This document shows, piece after piece, positions 1 through 6,599 of a DNA stretch of 45,207 nucleotides. A program made the translations under genes and the position numbers. Every line of letters begins with the position of its first letter. The stretch's first letter is position 1. The notes beneath the pieces were generated by a model. It did no database searches. It saw only the letters and a list, made by a program, of their open reading frames with translations, and had not been told where the DNA came from. The stretch is from Ancrocorticia sp052089425 (GTDB taxonomy: Bacteria > Actinomycetota > Actinomycetes > Actinomycetales > Actinomycetaceae): positions 1 to 45,207 of the forward strand of contig NZ_JBQCZW010000020.1 of the NCBI RefSeq assembly GCF_052089425.1, given 5' to 3'.

Positions 1-4
1 CAAG

Positions 5-46
5 TGTCACCAAAGTCCTGATACAGAACTGTCACCAAAGTCCTGA
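5..46. repeat. 17-bp direct repeat, possible insertion-sequence end
   Basis: The 17-mer tgtcaccaaagtcctga occurs at 5-21 and again at 30-46, 25 bp apart, and is followed by gagacatcaca ending near 55. Read on the minus strand this begins TGTGATGTCTCAGGAC, which from memory resembles the multi-repeat ends of IS481-like elements. If so, the element lies outside the window to the left and chromosome starts near 56. No transposase is visible, so this is a tentative reading. Confidence 0.4.
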
Positions 47-55
47 GACATCACA

Positions 56-392
56 GCCTCGATTGGACGGCTCCGGTTTGTCACGCGTTCGTGGTGGCGT
101 CCGGGAAAGCCATACGGAGTTCTTATTTGCCGACGACGACGGCGCCCTCGCCGTTTGCCTCCGCCCCAAACAAATCCCCTGTGAGCGAACAGGTGGCACA
201 TTGGACAAAGTGATATAACACGAACACGTTCTGAGGCATGAAAGAGCGTCCCGTCAAGCAAAACCCCGCAGACTCCTCGAAATAACACTGTCAAATCATT
301 CTGGAATAGTTCCAGAAAGAGCTGGCAATTGCCGGGCAAGCTAGATACCGTGGAGGGGAAGAAACTAGCACGTTCACCTTGAAGGAGACGGC
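56..392. other. Intergenic region upstream of catalase
   Basis: No convincing gene is present. The minus-strand open frames here extend into the catalase gene antisense and have no family resemblance. The stretch holds a gacgacgacgg run at 132-142, a palindrome at 299-317 and the catalase ribosome binding site (aaggagacgg just before 393). I could not identify a confident promoter. Confidence 0.5.
299..317. promoter_or_regulatory. Palindrome upstream of catalase, possible operator
   Basis: TTCTGGAAtagTTCCAGAA is a perfect inverted repeat with 8-bp arms and a 3-bp spacer, 76 bp before the catalase start. There is no T-run after it and no upstream gene to terminate, so a protein-binding site is likelier than a terminator. 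The cognate regulator is unknown. Confidence 0.4.
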
Positions 393-1853
393 ATGACAAC
401 GTTTGATCCAACTCAACCTTCCACCACTGAAAATGGCGCGCCGCGCGAATCTGATGCACATTCGCTCAGTGTGGGCGCCGATGGCCCCTTGATGCTCCAC
501 GATGTGGCGCTGGTCCAGAAGCTCGCGCGCTTCGATCGGGAGCGGGTTCCGGAGCGCAGCCCCCACGCGAAGGGCTCAGGTGCATTCGGCGAATTTGAGG
601 TGACTGGCGATGTTTCCCAGTACACCAAGGCGAAGTTCTTGCAGCCTGGCTCTAAGGTTCGCACGTTGACCCGCTTCTCCACGGTGGCTGGTGAACTCGG
701 CTCTCCCGATACGTGGCGCGACGTGCGCGGCTTTTCCACGCGGTTCTACACCGAAGATGGCAACTTTGACATGGTGGGCAATAATACGCCGGTCTTCTTC
801 ATCCGCGACCCCATGAAGTTCCCCGATTTCATCCACTCCCAGAAGCGCCTGCCTGATTCTGGGCTGCGCTCGCAGAACATGCAGTGGGATTTCTGGACGC
901 TATCACCGGAGAGCGCTCATCAGGTTGCCTACCTGATGGGGGATCGCGGCCTGCCACGCACATGGCGCAACATGAACGGCTATTCTTCCCACACCTACAT
1001 GTGGATTAATGAGGCGGGCGAACGCTTCTGGGTCAAGTACCACTTCATGACGAATCAGGGCGTGGAGAACATGACCAATGAGGAAGCCGGAAAGATGGCT
1101 GGCGAGGATGCTGATTTCCATCGCCGCGATCTCTTTGATTCCATTGCGGAAGGCAACTTCCCGATCTGGACCCTGAAGGTCCAGATCATGCCGTACGGCG
1201 ATGCCAAGGACTACCGCTTCAACCCGTTCGACCTAACGAAAACGTGGAGCCACAAGGACTACCCGCTCCATGAAGTTGGCCGCCTGACCTTGAACGAGAA
1301 CCCCACAAACCACTACGCCCAGATCGAGCAGGCGGCGTTCAGCCCCTCCAACATGGTTCCGGGCACGGGCGTTTCCCCGGATAAGATGCTGCTTGCGCGC
1401 GTGTTCTCCTACCCGGATGCACAGCGCAACCGGATTGGCACGAACTACAACCAGCTGCCGGTTAACGCACCGATCTCTCAGACGAATTCCTACGATAAGG
1501 AAGGCGCCATGGAGTTCCAGCATTCCGGTGATGCACCCGTTTACGCCCCGAATTCGTACGGGCGCGCGTATCAGGACGAGGAGGGCCCAGTAGAAAACAA
1601 TTGGGAGTCCGATGGCGAGTTGGTTCGTTCGGCCTATTCGCTTCATTCCGACGACGACGATTTTGGCCAAGCCCACAGTCTCGTCCGCGGCGTATATAGC
1701 GATGCCGAGCGCCAGCGCCTTGTGGAAACAGTGACGGGCGGCTTGCTTGATGGAGTCGAGGAGCCGGTGCTATCGAATGCGTTCCAGTACTGGAAGAACA
1801 TTGATGCAGAGGTTGGTCAGGCCATCGAAGATGCCTACCATGCGAACGCCTAA
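393..1853 (+). CDS. katA: Catalase (monofunctional haem, small subunit)
   Basis: Cytoplasmic haem catalase that disproportionates hydrogen peroxide to water and oxygen. At 486 aa it has the length of small-subunit clade 3 enzymes. The distal-pocket His is H58 in PHAKGSGAFGEFEV, the Asn lies in GNNTPVFFIRDP (residues 129-140), and the proximal haem-ligand Tyr is Y340 in RVFSYPDAQRNRIG. The two residues before the His-Ala-Lys-Gly motif are Ser-Pro, where many clade 3 catalases have Val-Val. The start is supported by aaggagacgg. The gene stands alone, with a strong hairpin terminator after it and a palindrome upstream. Identification is secure; the symbol follows common usage. Confidence 0.96.
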   Translation: MTTFDPTQPSTTENGAPRESDAHSLSVGADGPLMLHDVALVQKLARFDRERVPERSPHAKGSGAFGEFEVTGDVSQYTKAKFLQPGSKVRTLTRFSTVAGELGSPDTWRDVRGFSTRFYTEDGNFDMVGNNTPVFFIRDPMKFPDFIHSQKRLPDSGLRSQNMQWDFWTLSPESAHQVAYLMGDRGLPRTWRNMNGYSSHTYMWINEAGERFWVKYHFMTNQGVENMTNEEAGKMAGEDADFHRRDLFDSIAEGNFPIWTLKVQIMPYGDAKDYRFNPFDLTKTWSHKDYPLHEVGRLTLNENPTNHYAQIEQAAFSPSNMVPGTGVSPDKMLLARVFSYPDAQRNRIGTNYNQLPVNAPISQTNSYDKEGAMEFQHSGDAPVYAPNSYGRAYQDEEGPVENNWESDGELVRSAYSLHSDDDDFGQAHSLVRGVYSDAERQRLVETVTGGLLDGVEEPVLSNAFQYWKNIDAEVGQAIEDAYHANA

Positions 1854-1890
1854 CGCTCTGATGCGGTAGATTCTCGCGATCTGCGAGAGG

Positions 1891-1950
1891 CGCCCCTCCG
1901 TTCCAATTCTTCTCATGGCGAGAGGAGTTGGTGGGAGGGGCGTTTCGCTC
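1891..1950 (+). terminator. Terminator after catalase
   Basis: Outer arms cgcccctcc (1891-1899) and ggaggggcg (1934-1942) are perfectly complementary, with a second inner stem (ccaattcttctc against gagaggagttgg, G-U pairs allowed). A weakly T-rich stretch (tttcgctcttta) follows. Confidence 0.75.
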
Positions 1951-1996
1951 TTTATAGTATTGGCTATTGTTCCCGTGCCGAACCGGAGGAGAGCTC

Positions 1997-2503
1997 GTGG
2001 AAATCAGAGATGCAGTGGCTGGTGACTCGCGCGGGATCACAGCGATTTACAACGATGCGGTGATGAACGGGCGAGCCATTTGGAATGAGACAGCCGTGGA
2101 TGTTGCAAACCGCGCTCAGTGGATCGCGGATCATCAGCGCGATGGCCTGCCGGTACTGGTAGCCGTGGAGGACGGTGTGGTTCTGGGCTATGCGAGCTAT
2201 GGGCCGTACCGAAACTTTGACGGCTATCGCAAAACGGTGGAGAACTCCGTGTATATTCGCAGGAATCAGCAGGGTAAGGGCGTAGGCAAGGCGCTCATGA
2301 TCGAGCTATTGAACCGTGCGAGAGCTGGTGGAATGCACGTGATGATCGCCGCGATCGAAGGCTCGAATACCGGCTCGATTGCGCTTCACGAAAAGCTGGG
2401 GTTTGAGCGCGTGGGCCTTCTCAAGGAAGTAGGCTCCAAGTTTGGCGAGTGGCTGGATCTCGTGTTTCTCGAGATCATGTTTGAGGAGGAAGCTCCACGG
2501 TGA
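1997..2503 (+). CDS. GNAT N-acetyltransferase, phosphinothricin acetyltransferase-like
   Basis: Predicted cytoplasmic acetyl-CoA-dependent N-acetyltransferase of 168 aa. The opening EIRDAVAGDSRGITAIYNDA, the tract ENSVYIRRNQQGKGVGKALM (acetyl-CoA pyrophosphate loop, Q/R-x-x-G-x-G/A type) and GSIALHEKLGFERVG match the Pat/YncA branch, which acetylates phosphinothricin or methionine sulfoximine-like substrates. The GTG at 1997 is chosen because cggaggagagctc precedes it; the longer frame from 1967 lacks a ribosome site. The 3' end overlaps the convergent GntR gene by 29 bp. The true substrate is not known, and a resistance role should not be assumed. Confidence 0.85.
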   Translation: MEIRDAVAGDSRGITAIYNDAVMNGRAIWNETAVDVANRAQWIADHQRDGLPVLVAVEDGVVLGYASYGPYRNFDGYRKTVENSVYIRRNQQGKGVGKALMIELLNRARAGGMHVMIAAIEGSNTGSIALHEKLGFERVGLLKEVGSKFGEWLDLVFLEIMFEEEAPR

Positions 2504-3212
2504 ACTGGGCGGTAATGCTGTAACGCTCAGGCACGTAATGGCTTTCCGTCCACTCGACCGGCGTTCCTCGGGGATCACGAATGAGGCGGCGCTCAACCAC
2601 CAGTGGAGATCCTTCCTCCACGCGAAGATAGGTGGCGTCCTGTTTGGTGGCTCCCTCTGCCGTGATGGTGCTGGTTCCCTGAGCAGGGATGGCACCTTCG
2701 GCTAGTAGGGCTGAATGTAGGGATCCGGAATTCAGATCTGTTTCCAGAACTCCGGCATACTTTGCTGGCAAGGCGTTGTAGTCCAGCACCAACGGCGCGC
2801 CGTCGGCCATACGCAGCCTCTCGATGTTGACCACCTTGCTGCCCGGTTCCAGATACAGCTTGTCCAGCTGAATATCGGTACCGGGCACCACCTCGGCTGA
2901 GATGAGGAGCGAGGACGGTTCGAGACCTTTCGCCAACATCTCTGCGTTAAACCCGAGGAGATTGGAGAGCTGGCGATCCACAACGGGTGGCGCCACGAAG
3001 GTTCCGCGGCCGGGTTCGCGGTAAACCAGCCCGTCATTAACCAACTGGCTCACCGCCGCCCGTGCCGTCATACGGCTCACTCCGAATTCCGTGCACAGTT
3101 CAGCATCGCTCGCAAGCTGATCGTGTGGCTGAAGGTGGGCGATCCGGGCCCGAAGTGCTTGGGCAATCTCGAAGTATCGGGGTGCAAAGGCACGAGTTGG
3201 GTCTGATACCAC
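2475..3212 (-). CDS. GntR/HutC-family transcriptional regulator with UTRA domain
   Basis: The 245-aa protein has an N-terminal winged helix-turn-helix (about residues 12-75, including ELCTEFGVSRMTARAAVSQL and GRGTFVA) and a C-terminal UTRA ligand-binding domain (about 90-235, including GSPLVVERRLIRDPRGTPVEWTES split across its core). HutC-type members usually sense small metabolites such as sugar phosphates or amino sugars. It begins with GTG preceded by gggag and follows the class II aldolase gene by 57 bp on the same strand. It therefore probably controls that aldolase and itself. The effector is unknown. Confidence 0.9.
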   Translation of the reverse strand: MVSDPTRAFAPRYFEIAQALRARIAHLQPHDQLASDAELCTEFGVSRMTARAAVSQLVNDGLVYREPGRGTFVAPPVVDRQLSNLLGFNAEMLAKGLEPSSLLISAEVVPGTDIQLDKLYLEPGSKVVNIERLRMADGAPLVLDYNALPAKYAGVLETDLNSGSLHSALLAEGAIPAQGTSTITAEGATKQDATYLRVEEGSPLVVERRLIRDPRGTPVEWTESHYVPERYSITAQFTVELPPQT

Positions 3213-3269
3213 GGAGATCTCCCATTCACTGGAGTGATCGGTTTTTAGTTGAAAGTATGCGTGGCCAGT

Positions 3270-4124
3270 CTATGCCTTCTGGTACAGGCAGGTGACCAAC
3301 TGAGCCAAGTCTTGTTCTACCGCCTCGCGTGCAGCAACGGTCACGGGAGCCATGACATAGGTTTCTGGGTTGCTTGCGAGGAACGCTTGGGACCCCTGCA
3401 GCGCCGCCTTGTCCGCGTACGTGTAGTAGTTGATCTTCTGGACTCCGCGGGTGATGCACTCGCGGTATTCCTCATGGCTCAACCCAGATCCGCCGTGCAT
3501 GACGATGGGAACGCCCGTGGCTTCACGCAGCTGGACGATGAGATCGTAATCCAGCTTGGGTTCGGCCTTGTACAGGCCGTGGACTGTGCCGAACGAGCAG
3601 GCGAGTGCGTCCACTCCAGTCTTCTCCACGAAATCTGCTGCCAGAGCCGGATCAGTATAGAGAGTACGATCGCCAACTCCCTCACTGGAGTCCTTTCCAT
3701 CCTCGCGCCCTGGCATCACCCCGAGTTCGGCTTCAATGTGCGCACCGTGTTCCTTTGCCAGCGCAACGGCTTCTTTGGTGATGCGCACGTTCTCCTCGTA
3801 GGGCAGGCGTGAGCCGTCAAACATGGCGGAGTTGAACCCCACCTCAAACCCGCGCTTGATGAATTCGATGTTCTCTCCGTGATCGATGTGAACAACAAAC
3901 TTGGCAGATGATCGGGTGGCCAGTGCTACCATCGCCGCTCCGATGCTTTCTACGCTGTTGACTGGATCGTGAACTTCGGCGTGAGCCAGAATCATCGGGA
4001 TATCGAAGCGTTCGGCAACGCTAATGGCCGCCGTGAGCATTTCGAACGTTGGTGTGTTGACAGCGGCGATTCCGTAGCCGTTCTCTTCGCCGTAGGCGAG
4101 GGCTTCCTTGAGACTGATGAGCAT
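3270..4124 (-). CDS. Class II fructose-bisphosphate / ketose-bisphosphate aldolase
   Basis: Zinc-dependent aldolase of 284 aa that cleaves a ketose 1,6-bisphosphate into dihydroxyacetone phosphate and an aldehyde phosphate. The catalytic Asp is D81 and likely Zn ligands are H82 (VVHIDHGE), H182 (GTVHGLY) and H210 (VMHGGSGLSHEEY), with a conserved acidic residue at E133 (EAELG). The tract KINYYTY replaces the usual KVNVATEL-like segment, so it belongs to the GatY/KbaY/IolJ-like side and may act on fructose-, tagatose- or another ketose-bisphosphate. The ATG at 4124 follows gaggagaacac; the longer frame to 4181 has no ribosome site. It is cotranscribed with the GntR gene. A class I fructose-bisphosphate aldolase lies at 12523, so this one is probably inducible. 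Confidence 0.85.
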   Translation of the reverse strand: MLISLKEALAYGEENGYGIAAVNTPTFEMLTAAISVAERFDIPMILAHAEVHDPVNSVESIGAAMVALATRSSAKFVVHIDHGENIEFIKRGFEVGFNSAMFDGSRLPYEENVRITKEAVALAKEHGAHIEAELGVMPGREDGKDSSEGVGDRTLYTDPALAADFVEKTGVDALACSFGTVHGLYKAEPKLDYDLIVQLREATGVPIVMHGGSGLSHEEYRECITRGVQKINYYTYADKAALQGSQAFLASNPETYVMAPVTVAAREAVEQDLAQLVTCLYQKA

Positions 4125-4188
4125 TGTGTTCTCCTCACATTGGTCGTAAGAGTTGCAGGCCGAGTGTCCTCTTTGAACCACCGAACCA

Positions 4189-4221
4189 TGGTCCAGACTA
4201 TACCGTTAATTGACTAGACGG
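4189..4221. promoter_or_regulatory. Candidate GntR/HutC operator pair upstream of the aldolase
   Basis: Two related 12-mers, tggtccagacta (4189-4200) and ttgactagacgg (4210-4221), start 21 bp apart, two helical turns. Both resemble the tggtctagacca type of site described for HutC/DasR regulators. They lie 65-97 bp before the aldolase start, and the adjacent gene encodes a HutC-type regulator. Confidence 0.45.
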
Positions 4222-4271
4222 CTATACATGCTCCCTACGTCGTGGCCTGCTTGAACATCGGGACGTGATTT

Positions 4272-4291
4272 ATGTAAGGTGTGCCTTACTT
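4272..4291. promoter_or_regulatory. DtxR/IdeR-type iron box
   Basis: GTAAGGtgtgCCTTAC (4274-4289) is a perfect palindrome flanked by TTAT and TTAA, matching the layout of the 19-bp DtxR/IdeR box. It lies 20 bp before the start of the siderophore-interacting protein, where bound Fe-repressor would block transcription. Confidence 0.7.
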
Positions 4292-4310
4292 AATTCGTGA
4301 GGAGTGAACG

Positions 4311-5105
4311 ATGGGATTTGACGAGGCGCGTAAAGGCCGTGGTTTGTACACGGCAGAGGTAGTGCGCGCGGGGCGAATCACGCCGAATATGGTGCGTGTG
4401 ACTGTCGGTGGCCCGGATATGGGCAGATTGCCGCGTCAGGGATTTGATCATTGGTTCCGGTTGTTCTTGCCGCGCCTCGATGGCCCAACCGACTTCTCTC
4501 ATATTCCTGATCACTTCGGTGCTGGCTCCTACATGAAGTACATGGCGCAGACGAAATCGGAAACGCGCCCGGTCCTGCGCAATTACACCGTGCGCAATCA
4601 TCGCCCGGAAGCCGGCGAACTGGACATTGACTTCGTTGCTCACGGCGATATCGGAGAAGCAGGGCCTTGGGCGCAGCAGGCTCAGCCCGGGGAAAAGATT
4701 GTGATCCTCGATCAGGGCTGCGGCTTCGATCTTGCCGGTGATGGCGATTTCTACCTCCTTGTGGGCGATGAGTCTGCATTGCCAGCCATCCTGGGGATTC
4801 TGCGCGATATGCCGCGCAACGCTGAGGGCTTGGCGATTATTGAGGTACCCGAAAGCGCGGACATGCAGGATGCGGAGGGGCCCAAGGGTGTTGAGGTCCG
4901 CTGGATTGCCCGCAACGATCATGCTACGGCTGCTGGCGCCCTCGCCTTGAAGGAGCTGAGCGGTTTCACCCCACCGGATCCTGAAATCCTGACTGCCTAC
5001 ATCGCGGGGGAGCGCACGCTTGCCACCGAAGGGCGGCGCCATCTTGTCAGAGAGGGTGTTGGCAAGCATCGCATCACGTTCTCAGGTTACTGGCGCGCTG
5101 ACTAG
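4311..5105 (+). CDS. Siderophore-interacting protein (FAD-dependent ferric-siderophore reductase)
   Basis: Cytoplasmic flavoprotein of 264 aa that reduces Fe(III)-siderophores to release Fe(II). The N-terminal FAD-binding barrel runs to about residue 130 and contains RPVLRNYTVRNHR, the flavin-binding R-x-Y-[ST] type motif. The C-terminal SIP domain contains FYLLVGDESALPAI and ends with AYIAGER, RRHLVREGVGKHR and FSGYWR, all hallmarks of the family. The start has gaggag 7 nt before it. An iron box just upstream indicates DtxR/IdeR repression. No siderophore permease, binding protein or synthesis gene is nearby, so the partner uptake system must be elsewhere. Confidence 0.93.
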   Translation: MGFDEARKGRGLYTAEVVRAGRITPNMVRVTVGGPDMGRLPRQGFDHWFRLFLPRLDGPTDFSHIPDHFGAGSYMKYMAQTKSETRPVLRNYTVRNHRPEAGELDIDFVAHGDIGEAGPWAQQAQPGEKIVILDQGCGFDLAGDGDFYLLVGDESALPAILGILRDMPRNAEGLAIIEVPESADMQDAEGPKGVEVRWIARNDHATAAGALALKELSGFTPPDPEILTAYIAGERTLATEGRRHLVREGVGKHRITFSGYWRAD

Positions 5106-5138
5106 CCTTCACCCATCCTCCCAGCTCCAGCATGCACA

Positions 5139-5870
5139 ATGGGCACTATGGATTTCTGGGAGGAGTTTGTTGATCGCCTAAGCACCAGTTTCTCGGGTGC
5201 GCCGGTGCCTGAGAGTCCGTGGTTACTGACGGGCATTCTCGCGGCCGCGGTAATCGTGCTGGTTCCCGTCCTGTGGATCCATCTACGCCAGATAGTGACC
5301 GTGGTTCATGAGCTCGGGCACGCCACCGTTGGTGTGCTATGCGGGCGGAGGTTCACCGGATTCGTCATCAACGCAGATATGTCGGGTCATACCCTCACCA
5401 CGGGTAAGCCGCGCGGGATCGGACTGACTCTGACGATGTTCGCCGGGTATCCAATGCCGGCGATCATCGGAGCGGCCATGCTTTTCGCCGCGTTGAACGG
5501 GCGCGCAGGCCTCGTGCTTGTGGTGGCCTTCGTTCTGATGCTAGTGGCGCTTGTCCGCTCCAAATCGGGCTACACGGTGCTCGTGCTAGTTGCCCTCATC
5601 GTGGGAACCGGAGCCGTGTGGTGGCTCAATGATCCCGAACTATCCGCCACGATTGTGTCAGCCGCCGGCATGGTATTGCTGGTGGGGGCATGGCGGCAGT
5701 TCTTCGCCGTTGTTTCGAAGGGTGGAAGCCAATCCGATCCGGCTCAGCTGGCTCGCATCACACACCTGCCAGCGTTCATCTGGAATCTGTTCATGCTGGC
5801 CCTGATCGGCTTTGCTACGTGGTGGGCAGCTGACCCCATCGTCCCGGTCATTCGGGGCGTACTCAGCTAG
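5139..5870 (+). CDS. M50-like (M50B) membrane zinc metalloprotease
   Basis: Integral membrane protein of 243 aa with a hydrophobic segment near residues 28-46, directly followed by the zinc motif HELGH (57-61), then further hydrophobic segments to the C-terminus. The arrangement HExxH inside a membrane helix and the tract MFAGYPMPAI match the M50B-like peptidases common in actinobacteria, whose substrates are unknown. The start could be ATG 5139 or ATG 5148; neither has a ribosome site, and a CACAAT box 8 nt before 5148 would fit a leaderless start there. The stop overlaps the convergent TetR gene by 8 bp. Confidence 0.8.
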   Translation: MGTMDFWEEFVDRLSTSFSGAPVPESPWLLTGILAAAVIVLVPVLWIHLRQIVTVVHELGHATVGVLCGRRFTGFVINADMSGHTLTTGKPRGIGLTLTMFAGYPMPAIIGAAMLFAALNGRAGLVLVVAFVLMLVALVRSKSGYTVLVLVALIVGTGAVWWLNDPELSATIVSAAGMVLLVGAWRQFFAVVSKGGSQSDPAQLARITHLPAFIWNLFMLALIGFATWWAADPIVPVIRGVLS

Positions 5871-6447
5871 TGGGTTTGGGGCCGATAATGGCGCTGACTA
5901 GATGCGAAGCGTCCAGAGCGGTTGGGGGAGTGCGGCTGAGGGCGCGCAAGATCACCGCTCCAACGAGTGCCTCTGCGATCTCGTCAAACGGAGCGCCGTT
6001 GTAGAGATTCTGCCCCTCGCCGATCCCGGCTTCGAGACGCCCAGTCACAGATTCCAACCCGATAAGGGACTCACGTATACGCATTCCGATGCGTGGGTTC
6101 TCGGCTGCGGCAGATACGAGCGAGCGGATCACAACTTCTGTTTCCGGCTTCGAGATGATGTCGAACAGCCTTGTTAGCCATTCTTCAAGATCTCTCCGAA
6201 TGTCACCGGAATTGGGCAGCGCGAGTTGGTCCGGCAGCAAGATTCCGGCAGTGAGGCATTCGGCAACCAGATCGCCCTTGGATCCCCACCAACGATAGAT
6301 GGTTTGCTTTCCCACGCCGGCTTCGTGGGCAATCCCCTCGATGGTCATCTTGTCGTAGCCATGGGCGGCAAACAGCTCAGCGGCAGCATCCAAGATGGCC
6401 TGATGAGTCTGTTCGTTGCGAACTGGTCCGCTCCGAATCTTGGCCAC
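5863..6447 (-). CDS. TetR-family transcriptional regulator
   Basis: Cytoplasmic repressor of 194 aa. The N-terminal TetR helix-turn-helix spans about residues 10-55 (QTHQAILDAAAELFAAHGYD, then IAHEAGVGKQTIYRWW), and the rest is a variable helical ligand-binding domain of the TetR_C_11-like type. GTG at 6447 is the preferred start because ggaggt lies 4 nt before it; the frame remains open upstream to 6582 without another good ribosome site. It is divergent from the MMPL exporter gene, with a TetR-like palindrome between them, so it probably represses that exporter and is released by the exported compound. Confidence 0.9.
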   Translation of the reverse strand: MAKIRSGPVRNEQTHQAILDAAAELFAAHGYDKMTIEGIAHEAGVGKQTIYRWWGSKGDLVAECLTAGILLPDQLALPNSGDIRRDLEEWLTRLFDIISKPETEVVIRSLVSAAAENPRIGMRIRESLIGLESVTGRLEAGIGEGQNLYNGAPFDEIAEALVGAVILRALSRTPPTALDASHLVSAIIGPKPTS

Positions 6448-6538
6448 AACTACCTCCAATACTTCCAGTGTTTCCGGTACCCCGTCCGAGACGATTGGCA
6501 CACACTTCATGATGGCATACACATTATATTGCATAGAC

Positions 6539-6553
6539 AAGACGGTGCGTCTT
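6539..6553. promoter_or_regulatory. Candidate TetR operator
   Basis: AAGACGgtgCGTCTT is a perfect palindrome with 6-bp arms in the divergent TetR/MMPL intergenic region. A TATAAT hexamer on the minus strand (6525-6530 area) lies beside it, so binding here could control both directions. Confidence 0.6.
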
Positions 6554-6599
6554 ACGATTGCGTGGTAACACCTCTTCAACACCGGAAGTCGAATTCTTT

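Noticed and set aside
7..459. Minus-strand frame of 150 codons at the left edge as a gene
   Set aside because: It has no ribosome site, is antisense to the catalase start, and its C-terminal part comes from the repeat at 5-46.
1462..2040. Minus-strand frame of 192 codons across the catalase end and terminator
   Set aside because: It runs antisense to katA and through a terminator hairpin; its composition is Arg/Pro/Ser-rich without any domain.
1997..4124. Acetyltransferase plus GntR and aldolase as a resistance or catabolic island
   Set aside because: The acetyltransferase is convergent with the regulator, and composition matches the neighbours; nothing ties them into one unit.
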